NCBI GenBank assembly: GCA_900465915.1
Contig: UBKJ01000007.1
Location: 1 to 64,000 of the forward strand
DNA from: Hyphomicrobiales bacterium
GTDB lineage: Bacteria > Pseudomonadota > Alphaproteobacteria > Rhizobiales > Rhizobiaceae
DNA: 64,000 nucleotides
Direction of reading: 5' to 3'
Below the pieces are notes generated by a model that was not told the DNA's origin, did not search any database, and was given only the letters and a program-made list of their open reading frames with translations. The position numbers and the translations under genes are program-made. Positions 42,210 to 51,804 of this stretch are shown piece after piece. Every line of letters starts with the position of its first letter. Position 1 is the first letter of the stretch.

Positions 42210-43297
42210 TAACCATCCTCCTTGTGCAAAAGAAAGGAGACACCAAAGAATGTCGCGATGACGACCGGAACCCAGGCGGCCACGAACGGCGGGACGAATC
42301 CCGCGTTCCCGAACGCCTTCACCAGCACCGAGACGACATAAAGCATGAAGCCTGCCAGAACGCCACCCAGAATCATCGCTCCCGATTGGCCGAACCGCAC
42401 AAATTTGAGCGACACCGTGGCGGCGATCAGCGTCATGGCCATCAGCAGCGCCGGCAAAGCCAGAAGCGACTGGTATTGCATGTCAAATGCGTTCGCCGAG
42501 TAGCCGAAGGAGCGCGCCACCTCGACCTTGTGGCGAAGCTGCGTGAAGGGGATCGTGTCGGGGGAGGCGAGCTGCTCCTCGACATATTCGGGGCGGAGCT
42601 GCGTGGCGATCTGGAAAGTATCCAGATGGCGCGGCTCCTCGCCGCGCGCGAATCGCGTCACGTCGGTCAGGAGCCAGTGGCCGGTCTGCAATTCGGCGCG
42701 GTGCGCGTCGTAGCGCTCCTTGATGTTCTTCTGGTCGTCGAAGCGGATGAAGGTCGCGTCGATCAGCGTCTTGCCGTGGTCGAGGATGTTGCGCGTGCCG
42801 ATGATGGTCTCGCCCTCGTCGGTCTTCTGGCGCAGCCACGGGTCGCGCAGCGCCGAGGCGTCGGCGGCCTTGCCGGATTTCCACGTCGTGGCGATCTCGT
42901 TGGCCTTGGCGAAGCCGTGGGCGGCGAGGGGGTTGAGGACGAAGATCGTCGCCAGTCCGAACAAAAATGCGCCGAGGCAGGCCGGCAGCAGGAACTGCCA
43001 GGCCGACACGCCGACCGAGCGCGCCACCACCAGCTCGTATTTGCGGTTGAGCGAGATCAGCGTCGTCATGGCCGAGAACAGCGCCACGAAGGGCACCATC
43101 TGCTGCATGATGAAGGGCACGCGCATGGCCGAGATGCCGAGCGCCGCCCATACCGAATAGGCGGGCAGGTTCGACATCTTGCTGGCGTTCTCGGTGAAGT
43201 CGAGAAGCAGCGTCAAGGCGAAGATGCCGAGCAGGAAATAGAGCGTGATCTGCACGTAGCGCGTGAAGAAATAGCGTCCGAGGGTCCAGCCGATCAT
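42209..43297 (-). CDS. lptG: LPS export ABC transporter permease LptG
   Basis: Protein of 362 residues. It has two groups of three transmembrane helices flanking a periplasmic jellyroll domain, the YjgP/YjgQ layout. The start MIGWTLGRYFFTRYVQITL and the cytoplasmic coupling segment FSAMTTLISLNRKYELVVARSVGVS (the part contacting LptB) are typical. The start overlaps the lptF stop (ATGA), and its own stop is 3 bases into the lptD start region. It works with LptF and LptB2 to extract LPS from the inner membrane. Confidence 0.94.
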   Translation of the reverse strand: MIGWTLGRYFFTRYVQITLYFLLGIFALTLLLDFTENASKMSNLPAYSVWAALGISAMRVPFIMQQMVPFVALFSAMTTLISLNRKYELVVARSVGVSAWQFLLPACLGAFLFGLATIFVLNPLAAHGFAKANEIATTWKSGKAADASALRDPWLRQKTDEGETIIGTRNILDHGKTLIDATFIRFDDQKNIKERYDAHRAELQTGHWLLTDVTRFARGEEPRHLDTFQIATQLRPEYVEEQLASPDTIPFTQLRHKVEVARSFGYSANAFDMQYQSLLALPALLMAMTLIAATVSLKFVRFGQSGAMILGGVLAGFMLYVVSVLVKAFGNAGFVPPFVAAWVPVVIATFFGVSFLLHKEDG

Positions 43298-44502
43298 GCG
43301 CGCCCTCCCGCGTCGCCCCGGAAGCGCGACAGGAGCCGCGCCACCAGCGCCGGGCCGAGCTGGCGCACGCGGTCGAAGGCGTCGAGCATGCGGTCGTGCC
43401 ACTTGGCGGGCAGGCCGATCCTTCGCCCGGTGGCGACCATATAGCCCGCCGCCGCCATGACGCCGAGCGGCGCCAGATACATCACCACCATGTAGTTCTC
43501 GTCCTGGTCGGCGCGGTCGGAGGCGAAATAACCGGCCCAGTAGACCAGAAGCGCGATGGAGATGGCGGTGAAGGAGGCCGACACCCGCGCCTCGCGATGC
43601 GAGCGGGAATCGCCCGCCACCGCCAGCGCGATCAGCGCGAAGACCACCGGATAGAGCCAGCGCGACAGGCGGCGGTTCAGTTCGGCGCGATAACGCAGCG
43701 GCCGCGTCTGCAGGGTCGGGTCGTTGGGATCGGGATGCATCAGATAGGGCAGCGGCCGGTCCTTGGCGTAGATCACCATCTCGTCGCCGGCGGTGGCGAA
43801 CTGGCTGAGGTCGAAGGCGTAGGAGTTGAACTTGATGATCGAGACGGTGCCGTCCGACACGTTGCGCCGCTGCACCTCGCCGTTGCGCATCAGGAGCATC
43901 TCGCCCTGCGGCGTGCTCGCCACCGCGCCGTCGGCGGCGTAGTAGATGAGGTCGAGGCTCGGGTCGCGCGTGTCGGCGATGAACAGCCCGCCGATGCCGC
44001 CGTCGGCGCGCCGCTCGGCGATCTGGATGTAGAGATTGTCGGCGAGCTTGCGGAAGCTGCCGTCCTGCACGATGACGTTGAGCAGGTCGGCGCTGGCCTC
44101 GGCCATCATGGCGCGCATGTTGAGGCTGGCGTAGGGCGCGACGAAATTGGAGACGACGAAGGACATGGCCGACAGCGCCAGCGCCAGGCCCAGGATCGGC
44201 CGCGTCACCACGCTGCGCGGCGCGCCGGAGGCGTTGATGACCACGAGCTCGGAATCCTGGTTCATGGTCGACAGCGTCTGCGTGATGGCGATGATCAGCG
44301 CGAAGGGCGTGACCAGCGGGATCGCCGACGGGATCAGCAGCGAGGAGAAGCGCACGATCGTCGTGAAGGTCTGGCCGCTGGTGGTCAGGAAGTCGATGCG
44401 CTGCAGCACCTGCACGGTCCAGGTGATGCCGACCGCCGCGCCCATCACGGCGAAATACATGACGGCCACCCGGCGCAAGATGTACAACTCTAACAGTCGC
44501 AT
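43294..44502 (-). CDS. lptF: LPS export ABC transporter permease LptF
   Basis: Protein of 402 residues with the same six-helix plus jellyroll layout as LptG. The start is MRLLELYILRRVAVMYFAVM, and the coupling region reads QTLSTMNQDSELVVINASGA. The C-terminal 45 residues are a basic cytoplasmic tail. It is the first gene of the lptF-lptG-lptD-surA-pdxA-rsmA run and is divergent from pepA, an arrangement conserved across proteobacteria. Confidence 0.94.
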   Translation of the reverse strand: MRLLELYILRRVAVMYFAVMGAAVGITWTVQVLQRIDFLTTSGQTFTTIVRFSSLLIPSAIPLVTPFALIIAITQTLSTMNQDSELVVINASGAPRSVVTRPILGLALALSAMSFVVSNFVAPYASLNMRAMMAEASADLLNVIVQDGSFRKLADNLYIQIAERRADGGIGGLFIADTRDPSLDLIYYAADGAVASTPQGEMLLMRNGEVQRRNVSDGTVSIIKFNSYAFDLSQFATAGDEMVIYAKDRPLPYLMHPDPNDPTLQTRPLRYRAELNRRLSRWLYPVVFALIALAVAGDSRSHREARVSASFTAISIALLVYWAGYFASDRADQDENYMVVMYLAPLGVMAAAGYMVATGRRIGLPAKWHDRMLDAFDRVRQLGPALVARLLSRFRGDAGGRA

Positions 44503-44819
44503 GAGTGGAGTCTACATCCCGGTTCCGTTGGGGAGCCGCTCCGAAGGGACGAGGGCTCGCGTTTATGATCCAGTCTAGGGGCGGTTGGCTAACATCGTCC
44601 CAACAAAGGCAGTTAACAAACTCTGAAGCGGCGTCAAGGGCGCCGCCGCCACAGTCGCGGCGCGTTTTGCGCGCCTGCCTATCAATTCGCCGCGGTTAAC
44701 GCAAATCTGATCGGCTTTAGGTCCGGCTCACGACTTGGGCTTGCGGTTTCGCCATAATCGTCTCACATGAGTGGGAAAAAATCGCGGCGCCAATGCGTCG
44801 TTTCTCAATCGGAGTCATC
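44503..44819. other. Divergent promoter region between lptF and pepA
   Basis: 317 bases with no supportable gene. It should hold the promoter of the LPS cluster (leftwards) and of pepA-holC (rightwards). Two GTTAAC half sites (44612-44617, 44695-44700) are present, but no complete TTAA-N7-TTAA box. A CATAAT hexamer at 44752-44757 could be a pepA -10, without a good -35. Confidence 0.5.
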
Positions 44820-46316
44820 ATGTCCAAACGTCCTTCCATCTCCTTCAGCGAATTTTCGGCGCCGGAAAAGGGCGTGGCCATCGTGCTGGTCGCCAAGGGC
44901 GGCGCCTTCTGCGACGAGGCCGCGCAGGCCGCGGGCGGGGCCGACAGGATCGCCCGCATCGCCGAGATCACCGGCTTTTCCGGCGCCCTGGGCAAGACCG
45001 CCGAGGCGGTGGCGACGACCGCCGGCGGCGTCGAGAAGATCGTGCTGGTGGGCGTGGGCGAGCCGGGCCAGCTCGGCAACGACGACTGGATCCGCATCGG
45101 CGGCGCGGCCTTTTCGCGAATCGGCAAGGGCGAGCGCGCCACGCTGACGCTGGCCGTGCCCGACACGTCGGTGGCCGGCGACGAGGCGGCGGACGTGGCG
45201 CTGGGCATGATTTTGCGCGCCTACGCCTTCGACCGCTACAAGACCAAGAAGAAGGACGACAACGGCGAGACCGGCAAGCACGCCGCCAAGGTGACGATCT
45301 GCGTCGCCGACCCCAAGAGCGCCGGCAAGGCCTTCGAGGTCGCGGAAGCCGTGGCCGACGGCGTCGTGCAGGCGCGCGACCTCGTCAACGAGCCGGCCAA
45401 CGCGCTCGGCCCGGTCGAATTCGCCGAGGAGGCGGAGAAGCTGGAGAAGCTCGGCGTCAAGGTCGAGGTGCTGGGCGAGAAGGAGATGCGCAAGCTCGGC
45501 ATGGGCGCGCTTCTCGGCGTGGCGCAGGGCTCGGCCCGTCCGCCGCGGCTGGTGGTGATGGAATGGCATGGGGCCAAGTCCAAGGAGCAGCCGGTGGCCT
45601 TCGTCGGCAAGGGCGTGGTCTTCGACACCGGCGGCATCTCGATCAAGCCCGCCGCCAACATGGAGGACATGAAGGGCGACATGGGCGGCGCGGCCGCCGT
45701 GACCGGCCTGATGCGCGCGCTCGCCGGCCGCAAGGCCAGGGTCAACGCCATCGGCGTCATCGGGCTGGTCGAGAACATGCCCGACGGCGCGGCGCAGCGC
45801 CCGGGCGACATCGTCACGTCCATGTCGGGCCAGACCATCGAGATCATCAACACCGACGCCGAGGGCCGCCTCGTGCTGGCCGACGCGCTGCATTACACCA
45901 ACGAGCGCTTCAAGCCGCGCTTCATGGTCAATCTCGCGACGCTGACCGGCGCCATCATGGTGGCGCTCGGCTCGCACCACGCCGGCCTGTTCTGCAACGA
46001 CGACGAGCTGGCCGACCAGCTCTACGACGCCGGCCAGGCGACGGGCGAGAAGCTGTGGCGCATGCCGCTCGGCAAGGAATACGACAAGATGATCGATTCC
46101 AAATTCGCCGACATGAAGAACAGCGCCGGCCGCATGGCGGGCTCCATCACGGCGGCGCAGTTCCTCAAGCGCTTCGTCGGCGACACGCCTTGGGCGCATC
46201 TCGACGTGGCCGGCACGGCGATGGATTCGATCTCCAGCGAATACAGCCAGAGCTGGGCCTCGGGCTTCGGCGTGCGGCTGCTCGACCGCCTCGTGCGCGA
46301 CCATTTCGAGAACTAG
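44820..46316 (+). CDS. pepA: Leucyl aminopeptidase
   Basis: Protein of 498 residues, M17 family. A cytoplasmic hexameric two-metal aminopeptidase; some members also bind DNA. The metal and catalytic residues lie in [16 protein letters not shown] and [12 protein letters not shown], and the signature NTDAEGRL is at residues 344-351. The ATG at 44820 (GGAG upstream) is preferred to one 27 bases earlier. The stop codon TAG overlaps the first base of repeat copy B. holC follows, as in most proteobacteria. Confidence 0.95.
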   Translation: MSKRPSISFSEFSAPEKGVAIVLVAKGGAFCDEAAQAAGGADRIARIAEITGFSGALGKTAEAVATTAGGVEKIVLVGVGEPGQLGNDDWIRIGGAAFSRIGKGERATLTLAVPDTSVAGDEAADVALGMILRAYAFDRYKTKKKDDNGETGKHAAKVTICVADPKSAGKAFEVAEAVADGVVQARDLVNEPANALGPVEFAEEAEKLEKLGVKVEVLGEKEMRKLGMGALLGVAQGSARPPRLVVMEWHGAKSKEQPVAFVGKGVVFDTGGISIKPAANMEDMKGDMGGAAAVTGLMRALAGRKARVNAIGVIGLVENMPDGAAQRPGDIVTSMSGQTIEIINTDAEGRLVLADALHYTNERFKPRFMVNLATLTGAIMVALGSHHAGLFCNDDELADQLYDAGQATGEKLWRMPLGKEYDKMIDSKFADMKNSAGRMAGSITAAQFLKRFVGDTPWAHLDVAGTAMDSISSEYSQSWASGFGVRLLDRLVRDHFEN

Positions 46317-46359
46317 CAATTCCAGGAAAAGTGCGAAGCGGTTTTCCGTCCGGAATTGC
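46316..46359 (+). repeat. Dispersed palindromic repeat, copy B
   Basis: Perfect outer arms GCAATTCC (46316-46323) and GGAATTGC (46352-46359). The inner stem is GGAAAA (46325-46330) with TTTTCC (46342-46347) around the core GTGCGAAGCGG. The first base is also the last base of the pepA stop codon. In copy A the inner stem is GCGAAA with TTTCGC: different bases, same pairing. Confidence 0.78.
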
Positions 46360-46432
46360 GAAAAAGGAAAATGAAACAGTACCATAGGGCGGAGATCGGA
46401 ATCACTTTCTCCGCCCCCATACGGACCCGGCG

Positions 46433-46882
46433 ATGGCTGAAATCCTGTTCTACCACCTCACCGAATCGACGCTCGACGAAGCCCTGCCGGGCCTTGTCGA
46501 GCGCTCGGTCGCGCGCGGCTGGCGCGTGGCGATCCAGACGGTGAGCGAGGAGCGGCGCGACGCGCTGGACAATCTGCTCTGGACCTTTTCCGACGCCTCC
46601 TTCGTCGCCCACGGCACGGACAAGGAGCCCTATCCCGACCGCCAGCCGGTGCTGCTGACCACCACGGAGGCCAATCCGAACGGGGCCTCGGTGCGCTTCC
46701 TGGTCGAGGGCGCGGCGCTGGCCGATCCGGGCGCCTATGAGCGCATCGTGGTCATGTTCGACGGCCACGACCAGGACCAGCTCGACCATGCCCGCGCGCA
46801 ATGGAAGGCTTTCAAGGCCGGAGACCACGCGCTCACCTACTGGCAGCAGACGCAGGACCGCCGCTGGGAGCGGAAAGCCTGA
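46433..46882 (+). CDS. holC: DNA polymerase III chi subunit
   Basis: Protein of 149 residues. HolC links the clamp loader to SSB. The start AEILFYHLTESTLDEALPGL, the middle DALDNLLWTFSDASFVAHG and the C-terminal YERIVVMFDGHDQDQLDHAR are characteristic. It lies directly after pepA apart from a repeat, and its stop overlaps the next start (TGATG). Confidence 0.93.
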   Translation: MAEILFYHLTESTLDEALPGLVERSVARGWRVAIQTVSEERRDALDNLLWTFSDASFVAHGTDKEPYPDRQPVLLTTTEANPNGASVRFLVEGAALADPGAYERIVVMFDGHDQDQLDHARAQWKAFKAGDHALTYWQQTQDRRWERKA

Positions 46883-47445
46883 TGCGCCCTATTTTCTTCG
46901 TCATGATCGCCGTCGGGCTGGCGCTGGGGCTGGGCTATCCGTGGTGGCTGAGGCATTTCTCCGGCGACGAGATCGGCCGCTACACGCTGCTCGAAAACCG
47001 CGCCGCCGGCTTCAAGGTGCGCGAGGTGCGGCTGTCGGCCGCCGACGCGCCGGTGCGGGTCTTCATCGACGCCACGCCCATGCCCGGCTACGCCCCCGCC
47101 GCCAACCGCACGGCGATGACGCTGGCGGTAAGCCGCGACGGCCAGCCGGTGCTGTCACAGCGGCTCGATTTCGCCGCGCAGAGCGGCTCGACCAGCCACC
47201 CCGAGCCGCGCGACGCCGGCGTGCTGCGCCAGAGCGCCGGCGACATCGACCCGGTGCTGCCGGGCGACTACGCCTTCCGGCTGGTCTGGGGCGCGGCGGA
47301 CGGCTTGCAGATCTCCCATGTCGACCTGGTGCTGCGGCGCGGGGCGGAGACGCCCGACGACGCCTACACCACCGCCGGGCTGGTCATCGGCGTTCTCGGC
47401 CTCTATGGCCTGATGCGCACGCGGCTGCGCCGCCCGCAGGCCTGA
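46882..47445 (+). CDS. Membrane-anchored protein of unknown function
   Basis: Protein of 187 residues. One N-terminal hydrophobic helix (MRPIFFVMIAVGLALGLGYP), then an extracytoplasmic domain that looks all-beta (FKVREVRLSAADAPVRVFID, GDYAFRLVWG). A second helix near residues 165-180 is followed by a short basic end. The start overlaps the holC stop (TGATG), so translation is coupled. No family recognised. Confidence 0.78.
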   Translation: MRPIFFVMIAVGLALGLGYPWWLRHFSGDEIGRYTLLENRAAGFKVREVRLSAADAPVRVFIDATPMPGYAPAANRTAMTLAVSRDGQPVLSQRLDFAAQSGSTSHPEPRDAGVLRQSAGDIDPVLPGDYAFRLVWGAADGLQISHVDLVLRRGAETPDDAYTTAGLVIGVLGLYGLMRTRLRRPQA

Positions 47446-47450
47446 CCCGC

Positions 47451-47717
47451 ATGGCCGCGCTCGACCGTCTTCTGCTGCTGCTTCTGGCCGCGCTCGTCGC
47501 CATGATCGCGCTGATCCCGCCGATGGAGATGGGCCTGTTCGGCTCGTCCTTCGAGGGATCGAGCGGCTACATGGCCATGTTCGTGGCCTTCCCGGCGCTC
47601 ACCGCCGTGCTGGCCGTGCTCGCGGTCCGCTTCACGCCGCGCCCGCTGCCCAAAGCCTTGCGCATCGGCGGCTGGGGGCTGGTCGGGCTCGTCTATATCG
47701 TCTTTTTCGCGCCGTGA
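47451..47717 (+). CDS. Small integral membrane protein
   Basis: Protein of 88 residues with three likely transmembrane helices (about 5-25, 39-58 and 70-87) and a short amphipathic loop (MEMGLFGSSFEGSSG). ATG at 47451, five bases after the preceding stop codon, so it is the fourth gene of the pepA-holC run. Unknown function. It converges on the ABC-F gene with only 10 bases between the stops. Confidence 0.72.
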   Translation: MAALDRLLLLLLAALVAMIALIPPMEMGLFGSSFEGSSGYMAMFVAFPALTAVLAVLAVRFTPRPLPKALRIGGWGLVGLVYIVFFAP

Positions 47718-47727
47718 GGCGGGCGGA

Positions 47728-49614
47728 TCACTCCGCCATCGCCTCCTCGTATTCGGCCGACATCTCCAGCCATCGGTCCTCGGCGTCGGCCAGCGCCGAC
47801 TTGGCGTCGCTCATCTCCTTGTTGAGCCGGATCGCCTTCTGCGGCTCCTTCTCGTAGAGCGCCGGGTCTTCGAGTTGCGTCATGCAGTCCTGAATCCGTT
47901 TCTGCAGTTTCTGGATCAAGCCTTCGCTTTCCTTGATCTTTTTCTGCAGCGGGGCCAGCGCCTCGCGCCTTTGCGCGGCGAGCTTGCGCTGCTCGGCCTT
48001 GTTGACCCTGGGCCCGTCGTCGCGCGCGTCCGGCGCCGGATCGCCCTTGGCGTCGGCCAGCACGATCTGCCGGTATTCGTCGAGATCGCCCTCGAAGGGC
48101 TGCACGCCGCCCTCGCGCACCAGCCACAGCCGCTCCATCGTCGCCTCGATCAGGTGGCGGTCGTGGGCGATCAGGATCACCGCGCCGTTGAAGGCGTTGA
48201 GCGCGTGCACCAGCTCCTCGCGGCTGTCGATGTCGAGATGGTTGGTCGGCTCGTCGAGGATCAGGAGGTTCGGCCCGTGGAAGGTGGCGAGCCCCATCAG
48301 CAGCCGCGCCTTCTCGCCGCCGGAGAGGTCCCGGGCCGGCGTCAGCATCTTCTCGGTCGAAAGCCCCATCTGCGCCACCCGCGCGCGCACTTTCGCTTCG
48401 GGCTCGGTCGGCATCAGCTTGCGCACATGCTCGATGGCGTTGTCCTCGGGCACGAGGTCGTCGAGCTGGTGCTGGGCGAAGAAGGCCACCTTCAGGTTGG
48501 GCGAGACGGTCAGCGCGCCCTTTTCCGGCGCGAGCCGCCCGGCGATGAGCTTGGCCAGCGTCGACTTGCCGTTGCCGTTGGAGCCGAGCAGCGCGATGCG
48601 GTCGTCATTGTCGATGCGCAGCGTGACGTTGCGCAGCACCGGCTTGCCCGGCGCATAGCCGACATCGGCGCGGTCGAGCGCGATGATGGGCGAGGCGGCC
48701 TTCTTCTCCGCGTCGGGGAAGGTGAAGGGCTGCACATGGCTTTCGACGTAAAGCTCGATGGGCTTGAGCTTCTGCAGCGCCTTGAGGCGCGACTGCGCCT
48801 GCCGCGCCTTGGTCGCCTTGGCGCGGAAGCGCTCGACGAAGCTCTCCATATGCTTGCGATGCGCTTCCTGCTTGGCGTGCGCCTTCTGCTGCAATTCCAG
48901 CATTTCGTGGCGCTGGCGCTCGAACTGGTCGTAATTGCCGCGCCAGAAGGTGAGCTTCTTCTGGTCGAGATGCAGGATCGACGTGGTGGCCGAGTTGAGC
49001 AGGTCGCGGTCGTGGCTGATGATGACGACCGTATGCGGATAGCGCTTCACATAGTCGACCAGCCACAGCACGCCCTCGAGGTCGAGATAGTTGGTCGGCT
49101 CATCGAGAAGCAGCAGGTCCGGCTGGGCGAACAGCACGGCGGCGAGCGCCACGCGCATGCGCCAGCCGCCGGAAAAGGCCGAGGCCGGCCGGCGCTGCGC
49201 CTCGGGCGAGAAGCCGAGGCCGGACAGGATGGCGCCGGCGCGCGCCTCGGCCGAATGGGCGTCTATGTCGGCGAGCCGCGTGTGGATCTCGGCGATGCGG
49301 TGCGGGTCGGCGGCGGTCTCCGCCTCGGCCAGAAGCGCCGCGCGCTCCGTGTCGGCCTTCATGACGATCTCGATCAGCGGCTCCTCCGTGCCGGGCGCTT
49401 CCTGCGCCACCTGGCCGATGCGGGTGTGCCTGGGCAGCGAGACGCCGCCCGTCTCGGGCGCGAGGTCGCCGGTGACGACGCGGAACAGCGTCGACTTGCC
49501 GGTGCCGTTGCGGCCGACGAAGCCGGTCTTCGAGCCCGCCGGCAGCGTCACGCTGGCGTGGTCGATCAGGAGGCGTCCGGCGATGCGGACGGAGATGTCG
49601 TCGAGAATAAGCAT
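47728..49614 (-). CDS. ABC-F family ATPase (Uup/YheS-like)
   Basis: Protein of 628 residues with two ABC domains and no membrane segments. The first Walker A is GRNGTGKST (35-42), the first signature [11 protein letters not shown] with [12 protein letters not shown]; the second Walker A is GSNGNGKST and the second signature [11 protein letters not shown] with [12 protein letters not shown]. The inter-domain P-site linker (about 240-310) is rich in Lys, Gln and Arg, and a C-terminal coiled coil (about 545-620) follows. ABC-F proteins act on ribosomes. This layout fits the YheS/EttA-related housekeeping branch rather than a resistance factor. Confidence 0.92.
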   Translation of the reverse strand: MLILDDISVRIAGRLLIDHASVTLPAGSKTGFVGRNGTGKSTLFRVVTGDLAPETGGVSLPRHTRIGQVAQEAPGTEEPLIEIVMKADTERAALLAEAETAADPHRIAEIHTRLADIDAHSAEARAGAILSGLGFSPEAQRRPASAFSGGWRMRVALAAVLFAQPDLLLLDEPTNYLDLEGVLWLVDYVKRYPHTVVIISHDRDLLNSATTSILHLDQKKLTFWRGNYDQFERQRHEMLELQQKAHAKQEAHRKHMESFVERFRAKATKARQAQSRLKALQKLKPIELYVESHVQPFTFPDAEKKAASPIIALDRADVGYAPGKPVLRNVTLRIDNDDRIALLGSNGNGKSTLAKLIAGRLAPEKGALTVSPNLKVAFFAQHQLDDLVPEDNAIEHVRKLMPTEPEAKVRARVAQMGLSTEKMLTPARDLSGGEKARLLMGLATFHGPNLLILDEPTNHLDIDSREELVHALNAFNGAVILIAHDRHLIEATMERLWLVREGGVQPFEGDLDEYRQIVLADAKGDPAPDARDDGPRVNKAEQRKLAAQRREALAPLQKKIKESEGLIQKLQKRIQDCMTQLEDPALYEKEPQKAIRLNKEMSDAKSALADAEDRWLEMSAEYEEAMAE

Positions 49615-49652
49615 GGAGGGGCTTTTGCACGGGTTGGGCGTTTGCGCAAGTC

Positions 49653-50165
49653 TCAGGCGAAGCGCCGGCCGCCCTCGCTGCGCTGGAAGGCGGAAAGGTC
49701 GAGCGCCGGCGCCTCGGCGCCGAGCCGGGTGAGGGCGGCGTGGATCTGGCCGCGATGATGGGTCTGGTGGTTGAACATATGCGCCAGCGCCGGCGCCAGG
49801 CGCTGGCTGATGCGGCGCATGTCGCTGAGCGTGAGATAGGTGAAGCGCCCGGCGAGCCCGGCCTCGTCCATGCCGTCGACGAAGCGGCAGATGCGCTCGT
49901 CCTCGGCCTGGCGCAGGTCGCGCAGCGCGATGAAATTGTCCGCGATGATGGCGTCGAGCCGGTCGGGATGGTCGCCCTCGCCGGTGAAGCGCTTCATCCA
50001 CAGCCGGTCGGTGACCAGAAGGTGGTTGAGCGTGCCGTGGACGGAGCCGAAGAACAGGCCAAGGTCGAGCCGGTATTCCGCGTCGCTCAGTTCCGCCGCC
50101 GCGTGATAGACGAGCCCGTTGGCCCAGCGGTTGTACCAGGCGAACATCTGAAAATGCTGCTCCAT
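49653..50165 (-). CDS. DinB-family protein
   Basis: Protein of 170 residues, four-helix bundle of the DinB/YfiT superfamily. The start [20 protein letters not shown] is typical. The metal site would be the His of [13 protein letters not shown] near residue 46 and the two His of [12 protein letters not shown] near 131-139. Members are thiol-dependent transferases or of unknown role; the DinB name reflects DNA-damage induction in Bacillus and does not prove a repair role here. It is divergent from ndk. Confidence 0.88.
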   Translation of the reverse strand: MEQHFQMFAWYNRWANGLVYHAAAELSDAEYRLDLGLFFGSVHGTLNHLLVTDRLWMKRFTGEGDHPDRLDAIIADNFIALRDLRQAEDERICRFVDGMDEAGLAGRFTYLTLSDMRRISQRLAPALAHMFNHQTHHRGQIHAALTRLGAEAPALDLSAFQRSEGGRRFA

Positions 50166-50255
50166 CCCTTGCCCCCTGAATCGTGTCTCCCTTCTCTATG
50201 CCGTCAATTTTCCGCCGTCTCAAGCGCGTCGGGCGAAATGTGCGGGGCGGGGCCT

Positions 50256-50284
50256 CTTGGCAAGTCGGCGCTTCGACGGTATAG
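50256..50284 (+). promoter_or_regulatory. Candidate ndk promoter
   Basis: CTTGGC (50256-50261), 17 bases, GTATAG (50279-50284). It matches CTTGAC-N17-CTATAT well and would give a leader of about 37 bases with AAGG before the ndk ATG. Confidence 0.6.
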
Positions 50285-50327
50285 AGCCTCACTTTCCTCC
50301 GTTTTCCCACGATACAAGGTGTCAATA

Positions 50328-50750
50328 ATGGCCATCGAACGTACCTTCTCCATGATCAAGCCCGACGCGACCCGCCGCAACCTGACCGGCGCCATCACCG
50401 CCAAGCTCGAGGAAGCGGGCCTGCGCGTCGTCGCCTCGAAGCGCGTCTGGATGAGCCTGCGGGAAGCGGAAGGCTTCTACGCCGTCCACAAGGAACGCCC
50501 CTTCTTCGGCGAGCTGACCGAATTCATGTCCTCCGGCCCGACGGTCGTGCAGGTCTTGGAAGGCGAGAACGCCATCGCCAGGAACCGCGAAGTGATGGGC
50601 GCCACCAACCCGGCCAACGCCGAGGAAGGCACCATCCGCAAGACCTTCGCCCTGTCGATCGGCGAGAACTCCGTGCACGGCTCCGACGCCCCGGAGACCG
50701 CCGCCGAAGAGATCGCCTACTGGTTCTCGGGCGCCGAGATCGTCGGCTGA
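50328..50750 (+). CDS. ndk: Nucleoside-diphosphate kinase
   Basis: Protein of 140 residues, standard length. It exchanges gamma-phosphates between NTPs and NDPs through the phospho-histidine H117 ([12 protein letters not shown]). The start [14 protein letters not shown] and the segment [14 protein letters not shown] are invariant family features. Own promoter, own strong terminator; probably a single-gene transcript. Confidence 0.97.
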   Translation: MAIERTFSMIKPDATRRNLTGAITAKLEEAGLRVVASKRVWMSLREAEGFYAVHKERPFFGELTEFMSSGPTVVQVLEGENAIARNREVMGATNPANAEEGTIRKTFALSIGENSVHGSDAPETAAEEIAYWFSGAEIVG

Positions 50751-50766
50751 TCGATCCGCATGCATG

Positions 50767-50795
50767 AAAAAGCCCGGCGCGAGCCGGGCTTTTTT
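50767..50795 (+). terminator. Rho-independent terminator of ndk
   Basis: Perfect stem of at least 11 bp (AAAAGCCCGGC at 50768-50778 with the complement at 50783-50793), a GCGA tetraloop and a T run. It lies 17 bases after the stop codon. Confidence 0.93.
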
Positions 50796-50813
50796 GTTGG
50801 AATTTTTTTGGCC

Positions 50814-51623
50814 TTACAGGCTCTGCGCCAGCCGCGCGATCTCGCGGCCTTCCTCGTCCAGCAGCACCAGCTTGCCCATGTCGATCTTGTAGGACCGCGT
50901 CTTGCCGAGCACGTCGAGGAACTTGCGCTCCTGGTTCATCAGCGCCGTCGGGCATTGCATATAGGTCGAGCCGATATCGGCGAAGGCGATCTCCTGGCCC
51001 GACAGCGTCGCCTTGCTGACATAGCGGTTGCAGCCGCCCGAGCCGCTGACCGCGCCGTCGCTGGCCACCGTCAGCGTGGTGTGGGCGTTGTCGATGACGC
51101 CGCCGCCCTGGATATCCTCGGCCAGCCAGTCCTTGCCCTCGATGCCCGACGCCACCGTCTCGTCGCCGCCCTTGCGCACCATCACGAGATGCATGTCCAC
51201 CGGCGCGGCGGCGTGGGCGGGGTCGACGGCGTAGCGCTCGCTGTTGACGAACCACAGCGTGTCGCCGGCGGCGATGCGCGCCTGCAATGCGTAATGATGG
51301 CCGGGCTTGATCTCGGTCGTCTCGAAATGGATGGCGAAGGGCGTCGGCGAGCCGGCGACGGAATCGATATGCGTCTCCGCCACCACCTGGGCCGCCGCCG
51401 ACAGGTCGGTGAGCTGCACCGTCAGGTTGGCTTCCGGCGGCAGCGTCACGCGCTCGTGAAAGGTCACGCGCCCGCTGACGGTCTTGTCGGCGGCGATGCT
51501 GGCGCTGGGCATGGAGGCGGTGACGACCAGCGCCGCGCCGCCGAGCGCGGCGACGCCCGCCGCCACAGCGGCCAGCACGGGAAGCGTTTTCTTCAGTCCT
51601 TTGTTCATGATCCAGTGTTTCAT
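50814..51623 (-). CDS. Exported protein with YbaY-like and META domains
   Basis: Protein of 269 residues from the ATG at 51623; the ATG at 51608 is possible. An N-terminal signal anchor (KKTLPVLAAVAAGVAALGGA) is followed by a YbaY-like beta domain (about 50-150: VSGRVTFHERVTLPPEANLTV, ALQARIAAGDTLWFV). A C-terminal META/HslJ-like domain (about 165-265) contains DWLAEDIQGGGVIDNAHTTL and SGSGGCNRYVSKATL. Both are known as envelope or heat-stress domains. No lipobox Cys is evident. A TTAA-N7-TTAA box lies about 150 bases upstream. Function unknown. Confidence 0.85.
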   Translation of the reverse strand: MKHWIMNKGLKKTLPVLAAVAAGVAALGGAALVVTASMPSASIAADKTVSGRVTFHERVTLPPEANLTVQLTDLSAAAQVVAETHIDSVAGSPTPFAIHFETTEIKPGHHYALQARIAAGDTLWFVNSERYAVDPAHAAAPVDMHLVMVRKGGDETVASGIEGKDWLAEDIQGGGVIDNAHTTLTVASDGAVSGSGGCNRYVSKATLSGQEIAFADIGSTYMQCPTALMNQERKFLDVLGKTRSYKIDMGKLVLLDEEGREIARLAQSL

Positions 51624-51775
51624 GGTCCAGATCCGAAACGTGTCCGGCCGCATGGGGCGCGGCGCTGAAACCGTTGTCGGCGGACGATTGAATCGATCCG
51701 CGACAATAGCGGAATCTTCGTGTGAAAAATGTGGCGACGCAAGCGAAGCTCCCTTTATTTTAGGAGCTTAAATAG

Positions 51776-51790
51776 TTAATTCGCGTTTAA
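51776..51790. promoter_or_regulatory. CtrA-type box before the YbaY-META gene
   Basis: TTAA-TTCGCGT-TTAA, perfect spacing; a further TTAA begins at 51768. It lies between the moaE stop and the YbaY-META start on the minus strand. A small hairpin AAGCTCC/GGAGCTT (51747-51769) is next to it. Confidence 0.45.
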
Positions 51791-51804
51791 GCCGGCGAAA
51801 GGAA

